Positions 23,806 through 35,800 of a stretch of DNA of 64,000 nt are shown here, piece by piece (position 1 is the first letter of the stretch; every line of letters begins with the position of its first letter). Origin of the DNA: Catonia carolina (lineage: Eukaryota; Arthropoda; Insecta; Hemiptera; Achilidae); contig JAQMRL010000001.1 in assembly GCA_035578175.1 (NCBI GenBank), forward strand, positions 55,203,553 through 55,267,552, given 5' to 3'. The notes under the pieces are model-generated. The model saw only the letters and a program-made list of their open reading frames with translations, was not told where the DNA came from and ran no database searches. The position numbers and the translations under genes were made by a program.

Positions 23806-26180
23806 TGAAACCGTGTATTTCCTCTGAAAACTCGATGTCAAAAATTTACACGTAAACAGTAATTTTCTTCCCAATCTTTTTTATAAGGCAAGAAAAAACG
23901 ATAACTGTTTCATTAGAAACGATCGGTATGGAAATAATAGTAGTTTAATTTCAATGTGTGAGGACGTTCTCTAGGTCCCAGGGACCTAAAAACAATAATT
24001 GTTGAACTATTTGCGTAAATGTATAAAATAAAAACCACCATTTGCGGAAGCTATTCTAATTATAGGTTACGACCAGGTTACTTTATTGTTAGTAGTAATG
24101 ACTCTAACGTGGAGTTCATAAAAGTGTGTTTTGAAAAGATTAAAAATTTATGAGTAAATGCCTGAATGATTGTTTTCTGTCGCGTTGACTGATAATAATT
24201 TTAAGGTGGCTTACTGAACACTCATAACAGCTTTTTTTGACTCTAGCTGAAACTATGGTTGTATATTCAGACATGTGCATGCAAACAAACGAATTTTTTT
24301 TGGTTCTGAGATATTTATTTTACTTGAAGCTCATATTATAATTTCAGTGCTATTGTGCAATATTTTCACAAGATAACGCAGATAAAACAAATAAAATTTT
24401 TTAAAATAACGTTGATTTCTTACCAGACGCTTCTCCAGAGTCTCGAACACATGATTTTTTTTATATAGCCACTAACATTACTTAGTAGAAAACCCCACTA
24501 AATGACTCTCATCTTATTAAAAAAGTCAATAGTTCCTTTTGGATATCATGTACCCATCTTAAGTTGCTGTATTTATAACAGTGTATGCACGTTTTCATCA
24601 GTTTGTCTTGGCAATCATATAATAATAGTCATTTACACGTATTTACTGATTAATCTGTATTTAATCCAATATCTATATACAAAATGACCATGTAGTTTGA
24701 AGACCATTACCATAATTTTGAGATTTTGTGTCAAACTTATTACTCGTAGAGTTCTTTTATTCTTTTTAGCAAGATCCCCACTGATGCTAGCGTACGCTGG
24801 GCAATATTAGCTCTTGCAATACTCGGTGAATCGTTCTTTGTTAAGAATATTATCAAGGTCGATAGCTTAACATATCACATTGGTAAAATATTGCGGTTCA
24901 GAAAACACTAACATGGACTTTTACTTTCTATATTGAAACGATAAAATAGGTCAAGAGACCACCACAACAAAATACGTTATGGAACTCTTTCAGCCATATT
25001 CATGATAGAAACCGCATGCTTTTGTTATAACTGCTACTCCCTACCACTTTTCTCAGTAAAGGAGGAAAAATTCATTTTGAGCAAAGAGGATTTTACGGTA
25101 TACAAGTAATGTATAGCTGGATCTCTTACTTGTGCATTATACGGATGAAAAATGTGAATTCTTTGAAGTATTTACTTTTTTATTTAAAACTGTAGTATGT
25201 AATAATCTGTTCATAAGTACAGTCGTCTGAACACAATAAATAAACCTATCTGTATGCCCTTGAAAACTGCAAGACAAATAGTTTAAACATTCCTTTCAAA
25301 TGTTTTAAGTAATTTTAAATTATGATAATAATTTTAATCTGACATTTAAAAATACATCTTCAATTCCTCGATATTTTTTCTGTTTGTTACAGACGGGAAT
25401 ACTTTATCCTTAAGACTGATCCTCAATCGTACATCCTTAAGACTGAAAGGTATTTATACAAATTAATTTTATAACCGAAGTCCACGTTTATTTGGTTTTA
25501 CAAATTCAGCATCCTAAATTTGTAACAAGTATCATAATCAGACTTTTATTAAAAATAAAATTGTGTTGATTTCTAATACCTAGATCCACACCAAGTGACA
25601 GTAACATTAAAAGAATATTGAATTTGGAGAAGTAATAAAAACTACTTTTTGATTTTGAGCATAAATAGCGTAACATAACATAGCTAGAGCAACATTTATA
25701 TTCTCCGTTTAAAATATCATTGGAAATGTAATTACAGGCCTATATGTTAACTTACTCGTATGTACATTTGTAATGTAGGCCTAACAAATGCTTCGGCGAA
25801 AAAAGTTTTTCTGAAACTTGAAATTAAAATATAAATTAAAAATAACATATTTACAACTTAAGAAATTTCTATTATGTAGATAAAAAAATGTATATTTCGG
25901 CTACCATAATTTTTTGAAGTCTAGTAATTTTTACATGGACTCGGCCTGGGTGCCTAAGAGTTTGGATCCATCTTTAAAACAATTTTATTACAATCCACTA
26001 GGTATTTAAACATTATACTCGTATTAGATCATTTTAAAGATAAAATCATGAAATATATTTTAATGTGCCCATAAATGTACAGTCAAAGTATAAATCAATA
26101 ATGTTACGAAATGATGAAGTGTTGTAAAAATTAAAAAAAAAATAACTGTAATGATATTTTAGTTCACTATCATTACATAA
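23806..26180. other. No gene seen
   Basis: AT-rich. A 61-codon frame at 24502-24687 is hydrophobic, with no family recognised. Confidence 0.5.
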
Positions 26181-26509
26181 TTTTTTTTGTCTTTAATTTT
26201 AAAATCTAGAACACTATACTATACATTAAAGCACAATCACTAGATTTGATGAGAGTCATTATTATGCGTGGAAGGAGGGGTCACACCCAGCAGTGTATCC
26301 TCCAGAATGACGTAATCATACTATGATGGAGATGATCTTGATTAAAATGAAAACCCAACGGTGACGAACTTAAGAAGATGTGATGTTGAAGATAATGAAA
26401 TGAAGATAATGGAAGAACGGTAACAGAATGTTATCGAAGAAGATCCCTACACCATAGCCAGCGAAGTCGTCGAAAATTTGGAAAATTTTGAATGGCCATT
26501 TGTCGAGCA
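26181..26509 (+). repeat. Dispersed repeat R2, copy 2
   Basis: Matches 15191-15494, with an extra segment near the 3' end that reads in one frame EEDPYTIASEVVENLENFEW, coding-like. Its last bases (CATTTGTCGAGC) stop 8-10 bp before the minisatellite at 26518. Confidence 0.78.
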
Positions 26510-26517
26510 TTATTACA

Positions 26518-27072
26518 TTATTTAAAACAATAATAATCCTATACTATATTTACGTTATTTAAAACAATAATAATCCTATACTATATTTACGTTATTTAAA
26601 ACAATAATAATCCTATACTATATTTACGTTATTTAAAACAATAATAACCCTATACTATATTTACGTTATTTAAAACAATAATAATCCTATACTATATTTA
26701 CGTTATTTAAAACAATAATAACCCTATACTATATTTACGTTATTTAAAACAATAATAATCCTATACTATATTTACGTTATTTAAAACAATAATAATCCTA
26801 TACTATATTTACGTTATTTAAAACAATAATAATCCTATACTATATTTACGTTATTTAAAACAATAATAACCCTATACTATATTTACGTTATTTAAAACAA
26901 TAATAATCCTATACTATATTTACGTTATTTAAAACAATAATAATCCTATACTATATTTACGTTATTTAAAACAATAATAATCCTATACTATATTTACGTT
27001 ATTTAAAACAATAATAACCCTATACTATATTTACGTTATTTAAAACAATAATAATCCTATACTATATTTACG
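26518..27072. repeat. 37-bp minisatellite, 15 units
   Basis: A perfect tandem array of exactly 15 units (555 bp). Each unit runs TTATTTAAAACAATAATAAT, then CCTATACTATATTTACG. The only variation seen is T or C at one site (AATCC or AACCC). C occurs in units 4, 6, 10 and 14. The near absence of other changes indicates very recent expansion or homogenisation. Confidence 0.97.
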
Positions 27073-28020
27073 TCACAAAAATTAAAAAGAAACCCTAACG
27101 AACATTTACTGAAAATGTAAAATTATATAACCATCACAGTTTTTTGTATCGTGAATGTCTTCTATTATAAAACTAAAATACCCTTTCTTGGAGATCATAC
27201 GCAGCTCTAAACGCGTGAAATATTTCAATTTACCTAATGTCAAATAAATAAAAAACCAATTACTAAATTCAAATTAATTGATATTATAAATAAAAGTAAG
27301 AAAGCACTTAATAAATTAAGTGAGGGTGATATTGATGGCCGAGTAATTTAAAATAAAAATACTCCAAAGTAAAATTAACTTGACATTTTTCTTATTTTTC
27401 TCGTTACATTGTGTAAAGTAATTAACAGATGAAAACTTACAATGCAATCAAGATGGCAGCCACACTGAGTTTTCTCTTCGTGGCGACCGTACCGCAACCA
27501 GTGGAGAATAAGTATCACTGGAAAAAACTAAACAAGCGTCGGATTGGACAAGAATAAACGGAAAACATGGATACAACTACTAAAACGATTAATGGATTAC
27601 GGATTCAACGTAAAGAAATTTCTGAGGTGTTTAATGTGGTAAAGTGGAAGGTTGCAAGATTATCGAGGAAGGTATCTGAAGTGGGAAATGAATTGTTGAA
27701 AAAATAATTCATATTGCGTTAGTTACAGAAACATAAACTATGTTTCGTGGATCTCAAGTACTTATACAGAAATAAGTGGTTAACTCATGCATAGAGGATG
27801 GAGAATGATAAATTGCCGCTGCTCGTGCTGAACTACTGAGCAAATGGAAGATGAAGAATTGATAGACCGAGGCTAAGATTGGCAGAACAGGCTTGAAAAC
27901 CTAATACCCTTAAGACGATGATAAACTTAACATGCAATTTCCGTATTTGTACGTAATTGATATTTTTTGGATAAGAGGTTCCTTATCAGAAACTGTTTTG
28001 AGGCTACTATAAACTCTTTA
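27073..28020. other. No confident gene
   Basis: At 27445 an ATG in a good context (CAAGATGG) opens a 33-codon frame with a hydrophobic start (MAATLSFLFVATVP) that ends at a TAA near 27555. It could be the first exon of a small gene or chance. Nothing else is recognised. Confidence 0.4.
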
Positions 28021-28180
28021 CTAATGGTCGGCCTCTTGGTGCGGTCAGAGGAACTGGTTTCTTTGCCAAAGGTCTTGGTTTGAATCTCGGTAAGATCTGG
28101 CATTCTTTCATCACTCATTTTCATCTACCACTATTCTCCATCTGCATTAGCTTCAAAGTAAACTAAAGTCGGACGTAAAA
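28021..28180 (+). mobile_element. tRNA-derived SINE (family C), copy 1
   Basis: A head region TCTTGGTGCGGTCAGAGGAA and box-B-like GGTTTGAATCTCGGT, then AGATCTGGCATTCTTT and CATCTACC, and a tail GTCGGACGTAAAAAAA. The AGATCT..ATTCTTT..ATCTACC order is shared with 29343-29505. Confidence 0.65.
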
Positions 28181-28750
28181 AAATACTTTATTATAATTTA
28201 TATAATTCGGTAATATTAATAAACATTTTGTTCGTTACTATTGCCAAATTACTTTTCATTACAATGCGTATTCGTAGTGAAATATACTTATATAATAAAG
28301 TATTCAGCATATATGGTAAGGGTAACTACTACATTTTGTATTCCGATTTTAGTGCCAAAATAACAGACGATTATTTTAGTGAGTTTTCGGGATGTTCTTC
28401 AGTACCTGTGTAGAAAACAAACAAAAGCATACAAATTTCAAAAATAAACGATCAATTTAGAAGATCTGAGAGGGGGTATTTTGTTTTAAAGATTCAGCAA
28501 GCGTTACGATATTCGTTTTATATTCTTCTACCTCTTGTGATAAAGTTGTTTATGTCAAAATACGTTCAGCACTTACAGTGAAAGTTCGATGGATATATAA
28601 ATATTTATGCAGTATATCATTTCGTATTTTAGTATAAAATATGGCTTAAGATTTGATTGCCGTAATAAGTCAAATATTATATGTGCACAAGTTTCACATA
28701 AAATGGACGTGAATATTGTAATAGTTTTATGTTAGAATTACGTTATTAAG
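28181..28750. other. No gene seen
   Basis: A 61-codon frame at 28228-28413 has no recognisable feature. The DNA is otherwise AT-rich. Confidence 0.5.
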
Positions 28751-28756
28751 CTTCCG

Positions 28757-28870
28757 ACTACCTTGATGGCTCAGTCGATAGCGAACTCAACTGTTCAGGT
28801 CTAGTATTTGAATTTCGATCAGTGAATTAAACCAGAAATTTGGGACAAGTTTTCCAACAACAATCCCAAA
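28757..28870 (+). mobile_element. Degenerate tRNA-like SINE head
   Basis: The box-A-like TGGCTCAGTCGATAGCG is followed about 35 bp later by a weak box-B-like TTTGAATTTCGATC. There is no second copy in the window, so this is a weak call. Confidence 0.4.
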
Positions 28871-29342
28871 CAGTAAAATAGAGAATTCAGGCATTTCAAA
28901 AAAACGTTTAGTCACATTTCGAGCAATTTCATAAAATTTAAACATTTAAAAATAAATAAGCGTCTTTTAATGTTTATTATGCCAGAATTCAATATTAAAC
29001 TGAAACATAAATAACGTATAATAATATATTACAATTTTTTTCTCTACGAAATCTAACTCTTTGGTGCAGATACGAGAAAAAATATTTCTAAAATTCAGGG
29101 TTTCCAATCTAAATTCTTAAGAACAAAATTAATAATGTTTACTATGTTTCAAATTTAGCGTTTTATAACGATTTCAGCATACTGTTTGTAAATAAAGTTG
29201 CTCAATCCATGTATTTAAAATATTGTATAGCCAGCTAAACTGTCATCTGAATTTCCTTAATCAGGACCAATAACGAAGAAAGATATGACCAATAAACAAA
29301 ATACTCTTACTTTGTAACATACTAGCTAAAGTATCCGTTCTT

Positions 29343-29505
29343 CGAACGGTTTCCATGGTGCTGTGGACGGTCGGTTAGGGCACCGAGTTCGATCCAGTCA
29401 GATCTGATATTCTTTAACTATTCATTGTTATCTACCTCCTTTCAACGTCAGCATTCATTGTTATTTATGAAAAAATATAGTGGAACGTTAAATAAAAGCG
29501 AGATC
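29343..29505 (+). mobile_element. tRNA-derived SINE (family C), copy 2
   Basis: Head TTTCCATGGTGCTGTGGACG, box B CGAGTTCGATCCAG, then CAGATCTGATATTCTTT and ATCTACC, ending GGAACGTTAAATAAAA. It shares its body order with 28021-28180. Confidence 0.68.
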
Positions 29506-29784
29506 TTGGTGTTTTTAAATTAAGATATGCAGCGCTTTATTATTTTCACAAAAAATGAAAGGTAAATCACAATAGGAACCCCACGATGGTGACCACTATT
29601 AAGATGACTGATTCATTTTTGATAATGTGACCGAGAAAAGGCGTGTAGGGTACTGCTGGAATAGGTAGGTAACTGGCTGAATGAATACGGGTTTTACCGG
29701 CGCGTAGGCCTATGTTTATTGTTCTGTTTATTTTGTATGTTCATATTCTATATAATATATTGATATGTTTATTTTTTTTAATTG

Positions 29785-30205
29785 GTAATATCTCCGTTAT
29801 TATGCATGAAAATGAAAAACTCTACTTGATCAAACTTATTTGTCTTTAAACGTTTCGTAATTTAGATTATATAACATTTTTTATAAACATTGAATTTTAA
29901 CGGAGATATTCGTAGGTTTTCTTTACCTCTCCCTCTGAGCTCCCCCATTCCTTATGTGATATTAAAAAATTTATAGCCTATTTTCTGTTCGATTATGTTA
30001 AGAACCTAGATACCGAAATTCATTGAATTTGGTTCAGCGGTTCGTGCGCGATGCCATAACATACGAACAGAAAACAGATAAACAGACAAACAGCCAAAAA
30101 TTCAGCTGAACTTATTTTCGGTGTTTACGTGGTAGATCTGGCGTAGAAAAAAAAGTTGGAGCATTTTGAAAACTTCTAGACAAAATTATAATTTTATTTA
30201 TATAG
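29785..30205 (+). repeat. Dispersed repeat resembling a LINE 3' end
   Basis: TAATATCTCCGTTAT (29790) and its inverse TAACGGAGATATTCG (about 29898) border the start. Downstream are GAATTTGGTTCAGCGGTTCG, ACATACGAACAG, ACAGACAAACAG and the end TTTATATAGATTA. Such phrases are familiar from 3' ends of insect RTE-type LINEs. There is no ORF and no second copy in this window. Confidence 0.45.
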
Positions 30206-31472
30206 ATTAAGGATGTACAATATAAATATTACAATTACGATACAACATATTTAATAAAATTATTCCAAAATAGACTAACATATGATACCTAAATCAAACC
30301 AAGACAAAAATTTTCTGTCGCTTCAGTCTTCTCTTAAGGTTTGAGCTGTCGAGCTGATGCAGCGGTTCAAAATTCCCATGATCATATAAAGTAATACGTA
30401 TAAGTGTTTCTACGAACGAAGCGAACATTGTTTCAGATATAGGCATTCACAAAACTTCATAGTTTTAATAGTCCTGACATCGGTCATTCGAAAGGGACAA
30501 GTATTACATAAACAGCTGAGAGTTTATTTTTAACTCCAAATCTACCTGTAATACAAGTAAATCAATTGACTTTATATTTACAAAGATTGTAATGATATCT
30601 TTAAATAAAATATTTCATTTGACTTTCGAAATCCGATTGTCACTGAAGAAAATTCATTGGTTTATAAAAATAAAGGTTTTACGCTTTGGTCTTTTATGTT
30701 TTAAACTTTTAATGGTTGACATGATAAATAAACAGTAGTCCGTTGGGAAAAGAAAACGAATGAATCGGTGTGTGAGTCGAAGCATGTTAGAATATAGAAA
30801 GAATTTTTGTCACATCGTTTCCCTCCCTTTACATACAAATCGTATTTTGGGTATGTTCCAAAATCTATCTTTTAGATGAGTGTGAGGTGACTAGGGTAAA
30901 TGGATATTTTTATCAAACGCTGCAAAGTTTTTGTTTACTTTATCCATGACTAAATAATTCATAAAACCAACTGCAATCACTGTCTCTGAAATTCTATTTC
31001 CGTTTATATGTAAAGAAAAAGGCTAAACGATTTTTCTAACAACAAATAACCTTTGAAACTTCAATTATACTGTTTACCGAATAATATGCCGGCGGCCTTT
31101 AAAATTATTTGATTCAAATGGAAACACTATAAAAACCAACACAGAGAATGGTTTTTTTACTCATTCAATATTACTCGTAATATCGTATTAAAAACCTTTA
31201 AAAATGTTGAGTTTTCATTAATATTCATTTTTGAATTTCAGATAATGATATTGGTTTAATTATTAATTTTCTGTAAGTAACTTTTTGCATTATTATAATT
31301 TAATTTCATATGACTTCGGCTGAATTTTATCGAAAATAAATATTACTGCGTAAAATACAAACTATTTTCCTATGTGAAATACAACTTATCCACGGATCGA
31401 ATTTTTACGAGTGTTATTTTATTGTAAATTGCTGTTATGTCAACTGAGATATTGCAGTTCTATCAAATAAAA
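30206..31472. other. No gene seen
   Basis: AT-rich, with no ORF of note. Confidence 0.5.
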
Positions 31473-34171
31473 TCGTCGGCTGAGAACCAGAGGAACGTAT
31501 CTGCATTTTACTGATTTTACAGGAGAGCAAAAAGAAAGTGCACAAAGGTGGATTTCATCATTTTTTGGGAAAACCGTTAAATTTTTTCAAAAATATTTAT
31601 CAATAGAACGTTATTTAAACTCTTTACTAATGCTTCTTAATTAATGTAAAATTAATTTTTGAAAATACCCATGATATTGCGATTTTTTTTAGTGATTGTG
31701 CAGATACGTTTCTCTGGTTCTCAACTACAAAGTAATGTAGAGTGAGAATTGTATTCATACGTTTCAACACACATGTTAATCATATGCTATTATTCATTAA
31801 AACTCCGTTTTATTTTTATTTAGCTACTGACGGAATTAACCCAAAAAAATTTATGTATAAATTTTTGCTTGATATAATTGTTTACAAAATAATTAAGAAT
31901 AGGCCTACTTTTAAATAAACAAATTAAAAATCAAGAAATTTCTCAAATTATTTAAAATATGAAAATGTAATAATTAGAATACGAAAACTTTAGAAATTTT
32001 GAAAATAATAAACTTAAAAATATATACATTATGAAAACTTAAAACTTTGACTTTTTTAGAGGCCACCGACTTCTCGGTCAATAGAATGACCACTTTTTAC
32101 AATGAAACACATAAAGTAATTACAAATTAAAACAGTTTAAACAAAAAAGCCTTAAAAATTACATATTTTCAATACATAAATTTATACATTAGGCACAAGG
32201 AAATATTTCTAAATTAAAATTTTTTATGAACAATCTGAAATTAAAACAAAATTAAACTCAGTCAGTTTTCGAAAAAATGAGGGTAAAAATTTGTTTACTT
32301 TAAATATTTGGTTTCTTTGCTTTTCTTGGTATTTTTGCAAGAATTATATTACCGATTTCTTCAATTTTCCTATTTTTGTTTTTGTGTCGCCTTCTTTATT
32401 TCTGGAATTACATTACCATTTTCTAACACATTATAAAAGTTAATGTAGTGGTTTTTTATTATCCGAGAATCGCAGAGATCTAACAAGTCTTTAATTTTTT
32501 CTCCAACAATTTTCAATGGTTCACTGTACAAGGGTTTGAATTCAAAACGTTCATCTAATTTTGATTGCGATATCCTTCTGCGAGTAGCAAATTATTCGAA
32601 TTTGTTAGCTCCTTGAATATACGGAAAGTAAATATTAACTGTCACTTTTAAGGTATTTAAAATTACCAATGCTAACCACTGGACCTGATTTTTACCGGCA
32701 TTTCTCGTTTTTTAACCTTTTTTTCTTAAATTTAGAAACATCTAGGAAATCTTGTTGGCAGATTTCAACAACTTCAAGTTTTCTAGTTTTTTAAAGCTGT
32801 TCGGACAACTGTGTACCAACCAGTACAAAACCTTTTAATGCTTGCATGAACAGAATCGCACGAATGTCCAGGTTCAAAACAACAGTGCTTTATTAAATTA
32901 ATGTTGCAAGATTGAACAATATGATCCAGTCTTGCAGAGACATTACTGTTTCTGATTTGTCCGCCACATGTATCGGAAAATAAACCGGCAGCCCATCAGC
33001 AATTTTTTCTAGTTCTTTGAAAACGCATTAAGCTACCTCTGCTGAACCTCTCCCTGCTATAGCTACTTTTATGCCACATGTAATTTGTTTCTCTTTTTGA
33101 AGCAACAGTAAAACCAGTTAAATTATATACAACTACTCTACGTTTATAAACAATTGCTTTTGCATTAACTGATGAACAGTATCTAACTGCTTCTAAATAA
33201 AATTCTAGAAGGTGGCATTTTGCAACAATTGCTTCTTCTTTAATTTTGTTTTAAAAATCTCTGGCCGAATTCTTTCGGGCTAAATGCTCCTCGTACTCTC
33301 AACCTCTTGTTCGTTAGATGTCAAATTGAATCACCAATTTTGGTAACCCGTGCTGTCGGAATCTCCTTTATGAGAAGTGACAATAAATTGTCATTGTTTG
33401 TCAGTGTTTTAACCCCCCAAATTTTTTAAATATATTCATGCCTTGTGCCTCGGTTATTTTTTAAAATGCCGTTACCGTTGGCGCAAACTACAGTACAAAC
33501 AATTACTTAATCGTACTGGTGCTACTAGTTGTGAATTTTTCTTAATTTAAATTACGTTTTTTTATCTAAAACCTTGAACGGAATTTTCTTGTATAGAATA
33601 TTCAATTACAGAAAAGTAACACTCAAAAAACCACGAAGGAAGCTTAAAGCCGCATGGAAATAACTAATATGACGTTTTTAAACGTTCTACGCTGATGTAC
33701 ACTGAATTACTCATATTACGAAAGAATGAGTCATAGATTACTTTTCGTGTACACAATTATTTTGTGTGTGCGACAAACACAGGCTAATTAGTGTGTAGTA
33801 GTTTGTTTATTGTTTTTGTAAAAACACACATGAATGGAAATATAATGCCTTATTAAAGTATTATAACCCAAACATCGGCTCCCTGGTTTTAAAAACAATA
33901 CTTGATCAGAACCAGACAAGCATAAGTGGCAGATACGTCTCTCTGGTTCTGAAGCGCAATGCGAGACACGGAACGTATCTACCAATACGTTTCTCTGGTT
34001 CTGAGCCAACAAAGTTTTTTAGAAAAACGTAACTACCAAATATCCGTTAAATTAGAAGATAGAGAAATGTCGTTAATACCATGTTGTGCAGCATAAAAAG
34101 TTATGTAGGAATAGTGAAAAAACAAAAAAACCGATTTTTGCAGTTATGTTCCTCTGGTTCTCAGCCGTCGA
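31473..34171 (-). mobile_element. 2.7-kb TIR transposon with an unusual protein remnant
   Basis: CGGCTGAGAACCAGAGGAAC plus 9 more bases at 31477-31505 matches the inverse of 34139-34167 at 27 of 29 positions. Flanks are TCGT and TCGA, a possible 3-4 bp target duplication. The end motif recurs inside: at 31699-31723, 33928-33952 and 33982-34006, each with ATACGT(T/C)TCTCTGGTTCT. The interior carries the decayed minus-strand gene described next. The superfamily is not recognised from TIR or target duplication. A nested 247-bp element at 31477-31723 is an alternative reading of the left end. Confidence 0.72.
32360..33305 (-). pseudogene. Decayed gene of the DTCGGQ / GHS-DSVHA family
   Basis: Minus-strand frames, joined by shifts and stops, give EYEEHLARKNSARDF, EEAIVAKCHLLEFYLEA, VYNLTGFTVASKREK, AGRGSAEVA, DTCGGQIRNSNVSARLDH, FEPGHSCDSVHASIKRF, GWYTVVRTAL and, near the end, IVGEKIKDLLDLCDS and NHYINFYNVLEN. 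This order matches a protein family I know only as repetitive 'uncharacterized' proteins in arthropods and other invertebrates, with SD.CGGQN, GH...DSVHATIE and a DLL.LC C-terminus. The conserved acidic and histidine positions hint at a transposase or nuclease fold, but that is inference. Its place between matching TIRs supports a transposon role. The number of lesions shows it is dead. Confidence 0.72.
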
Positions 34172-34710
34172 AATAATCCTCAACATTAATAAATTCTTAA
34201 TATTTACGTGAGTTAACATAGTGACTCAAAATGCAAGGAAACCTCAAAGTCTTAATGCACTAAAAATCTAAACAGGTCTTTATGCACTAAAATCCGAAAA
34301 TGTTGAGTTCAGATCCCGGATACAGTCTGAAAAAATTCCTTTGTAGACATAACGTTCCGTAGACTTAGTCTACCTACCTTTTCTTGAAGCATCAGGCTTG
34401 GAAGCTTATTGCAACTTCCAATTGGCCAGTCCATTTCTTTGGTGGTCGACCACCCATTCAAGCACCTTCAGGAATTTAACGCATTATTCTACTCGACTGT
34501 TGACTTTCTTCCAATCTACAGACATAGTTAAACAAATTATTATGTTGTGTAGCTATTCTTACATTTAAACTAGATACACTTGTAATAATCCATCTAGAAT
34601 GGCTATTTAGTCTGAATCTATATTTTTAGTCTGAAATTTATATAAAATATTTTACATTAAAAAATAAACTCAAAATAAAATAAATTATCTTGTTTATTGT
34701 AGTCCAGATA
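34172..34710. other. No gene seen
   Basis: AT-rich spacer between two transposons. Confidence 0.5.
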
Positions 34711-35635
34711 TACGAGTTGTGGTTATTAAATAACGAGACTGACGTTGTAAAAAATTTCATTTTTAATTTAGTCATAATCACTTATTATCACCTTCAATAT
34801 ACACTCCTCTTTCCTTACAACGCTCCATGCAAATTTACCGTTGTTGGAAACAGTGCTGGAAGTCATCTTCTGTCAGCTCCTTCAGGACTCGTGCCGCTTT
34901 CTCTTTTACAGCTTCCACAGACTCAAATCTTGTCCCTTTTAATGCAGATTTCACCTTAGGAAACAGGTAGAAGATAACAACATGTGATGAAACGTGGTTT
35001 TTTATTTATGATCCGGAAACGAAGCGCCAATCCATGCACTGGAAGAGCCGAACTTCACCGAGAGGCAAAGAAGCTCAAATGAGCAAGTCAAAATTTAAAG
35101 CAATGATAATTGTTTTTTTATATCCATGGGATTGTGTACTTTCACTGGATTCCTGAAGGTCAAACAATTAATCAATATTCTACCTTAAGGTACTTTCTAA
35201 ACTACGTCAAAGAGTAAGGAAAAAACGCCCCGAAATGTGGAAGGACAAATTTATGGGTTCTCCACCAAGACAATGCGCCAGCTCATTCCGCGTTATCGGT
35301 CAAGAGGTTCCTAGCCAAGTACAACATCTCAGTGTTAGAACACCCACCTTATTTACCAGATCTTGCACAATGTAACTTCTACCTGTTCCTTAAGGTGAAA
35401 TCTGCATTAAAAGGGACAAGATTTGAGTCTGTGGAAGCTGTAAAACGATGCTTCGTGTCCTGAAGGAGCTGACAGAAGATGACTTCCAGCACTGTTTCCC
35501 ACTCTGGAAAATTCACATGGAACGTTGTAGGGTAGAGAAGGAGTGCATATTGAAGGTGACAATAAGTGATTATGTTAACAATTAAAATAATTTTTTTTAC
35601 GTCAGTCTCGTTATTTAATAGCCACACCTCGTATA
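34711..35635 (+). mobile_element. mariner element with a long inverted duplication
   Basis: The ends TACGAG(T/G)TGTGG(T/C)TATTAAA are inverted copies (34711 and 35633). The similarity does not stop at a normal 30-bp TIR: about 260 bp at 34711-34974 is the inverse of about 35372-35633, which is the 3' coding part plus the end. The true 5' half of the element is missing, and the remaining catalytic part begins right at the junction. The left part's minus-strand frames are thus a second copy of the C-terminal coding region. Confidence 0.85.
34982..35580 (+). pseudogene. mariner transposase, C-terminal two thirds, broken
   Basis: Plus-strand segments in several frames: DETWFFIYDPETKRQSMHWK, then VRKKRPEMWKDK, VLHQDNAPAHSALSVKRFLA, HPPYLPDLAQCNFYLF, and LKELTEDDFQHCFPLWK with HMERC. 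This is the DD34D mariner pattern. The first Asp (DETW) and second (HQDNAPAH) are present, but the third reads N (AQCNFY where PCDFF is usual). Frameshifts and at least one stop interrupt it. The N-terminal DNA-binding domain is absent. It is inactive. Confidence 0.88.
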
Positions 35636-35714
35636 TTCAAAGTATATTATAACGTTGTATGTATTTACTGAATTAAGAATATTAATATTGAAATTATTGA
35701 AAAAGGCAATAGTA

Positions 35715-35800
35715 AACCAACTCACCCCTCGTTTTTACTTAGTAAAACCTCTAGAGGTTCAAATCAGCCTTTTGGCTGTTGACCTAAACAACAATTGAAA
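35715..35800 (+). repeat. Dispersed repeat R3, 3' piece
   Basis: CTCGTTTTTACTTAGTAAAA, then CCTCTAGAGGTTCAAATCAG and CCTTTTGGCTGTTGACCTA match the 3' ends of the copies at 11040-11375 and 37335-37690. Confidence 0.75.

Noticed and set aside
23783..23830. Rho-independent terminator
   Set aside because: The hairpin lacks a T-run and an upstream gene, and the genome is eukaryotic.
26518..27072. CRISPR-like array
   Set aside because: The 37-bp units abut directly with no spacers, and the rest of the window is animal transposon DNA. It is a minisatellite.
27445..27555. Small secreted-protein exon
   Set aside because: The hydrophobic start and good ATG context are suggestive, but the frame is only 33 codons and no clear splice donor or second exon could be tied to it.
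33788..34012. 74-codon frame on the minus strand
   Set aside because: It runs through two copies of the transposon end motif and is explained by them.
35379..35627. 82-codon frame on the minus strand, and its twin at 34690-34959
   Set aside because: Both are opposite-strand shadows of the mariner C-terminal coding part and its inverted copy.
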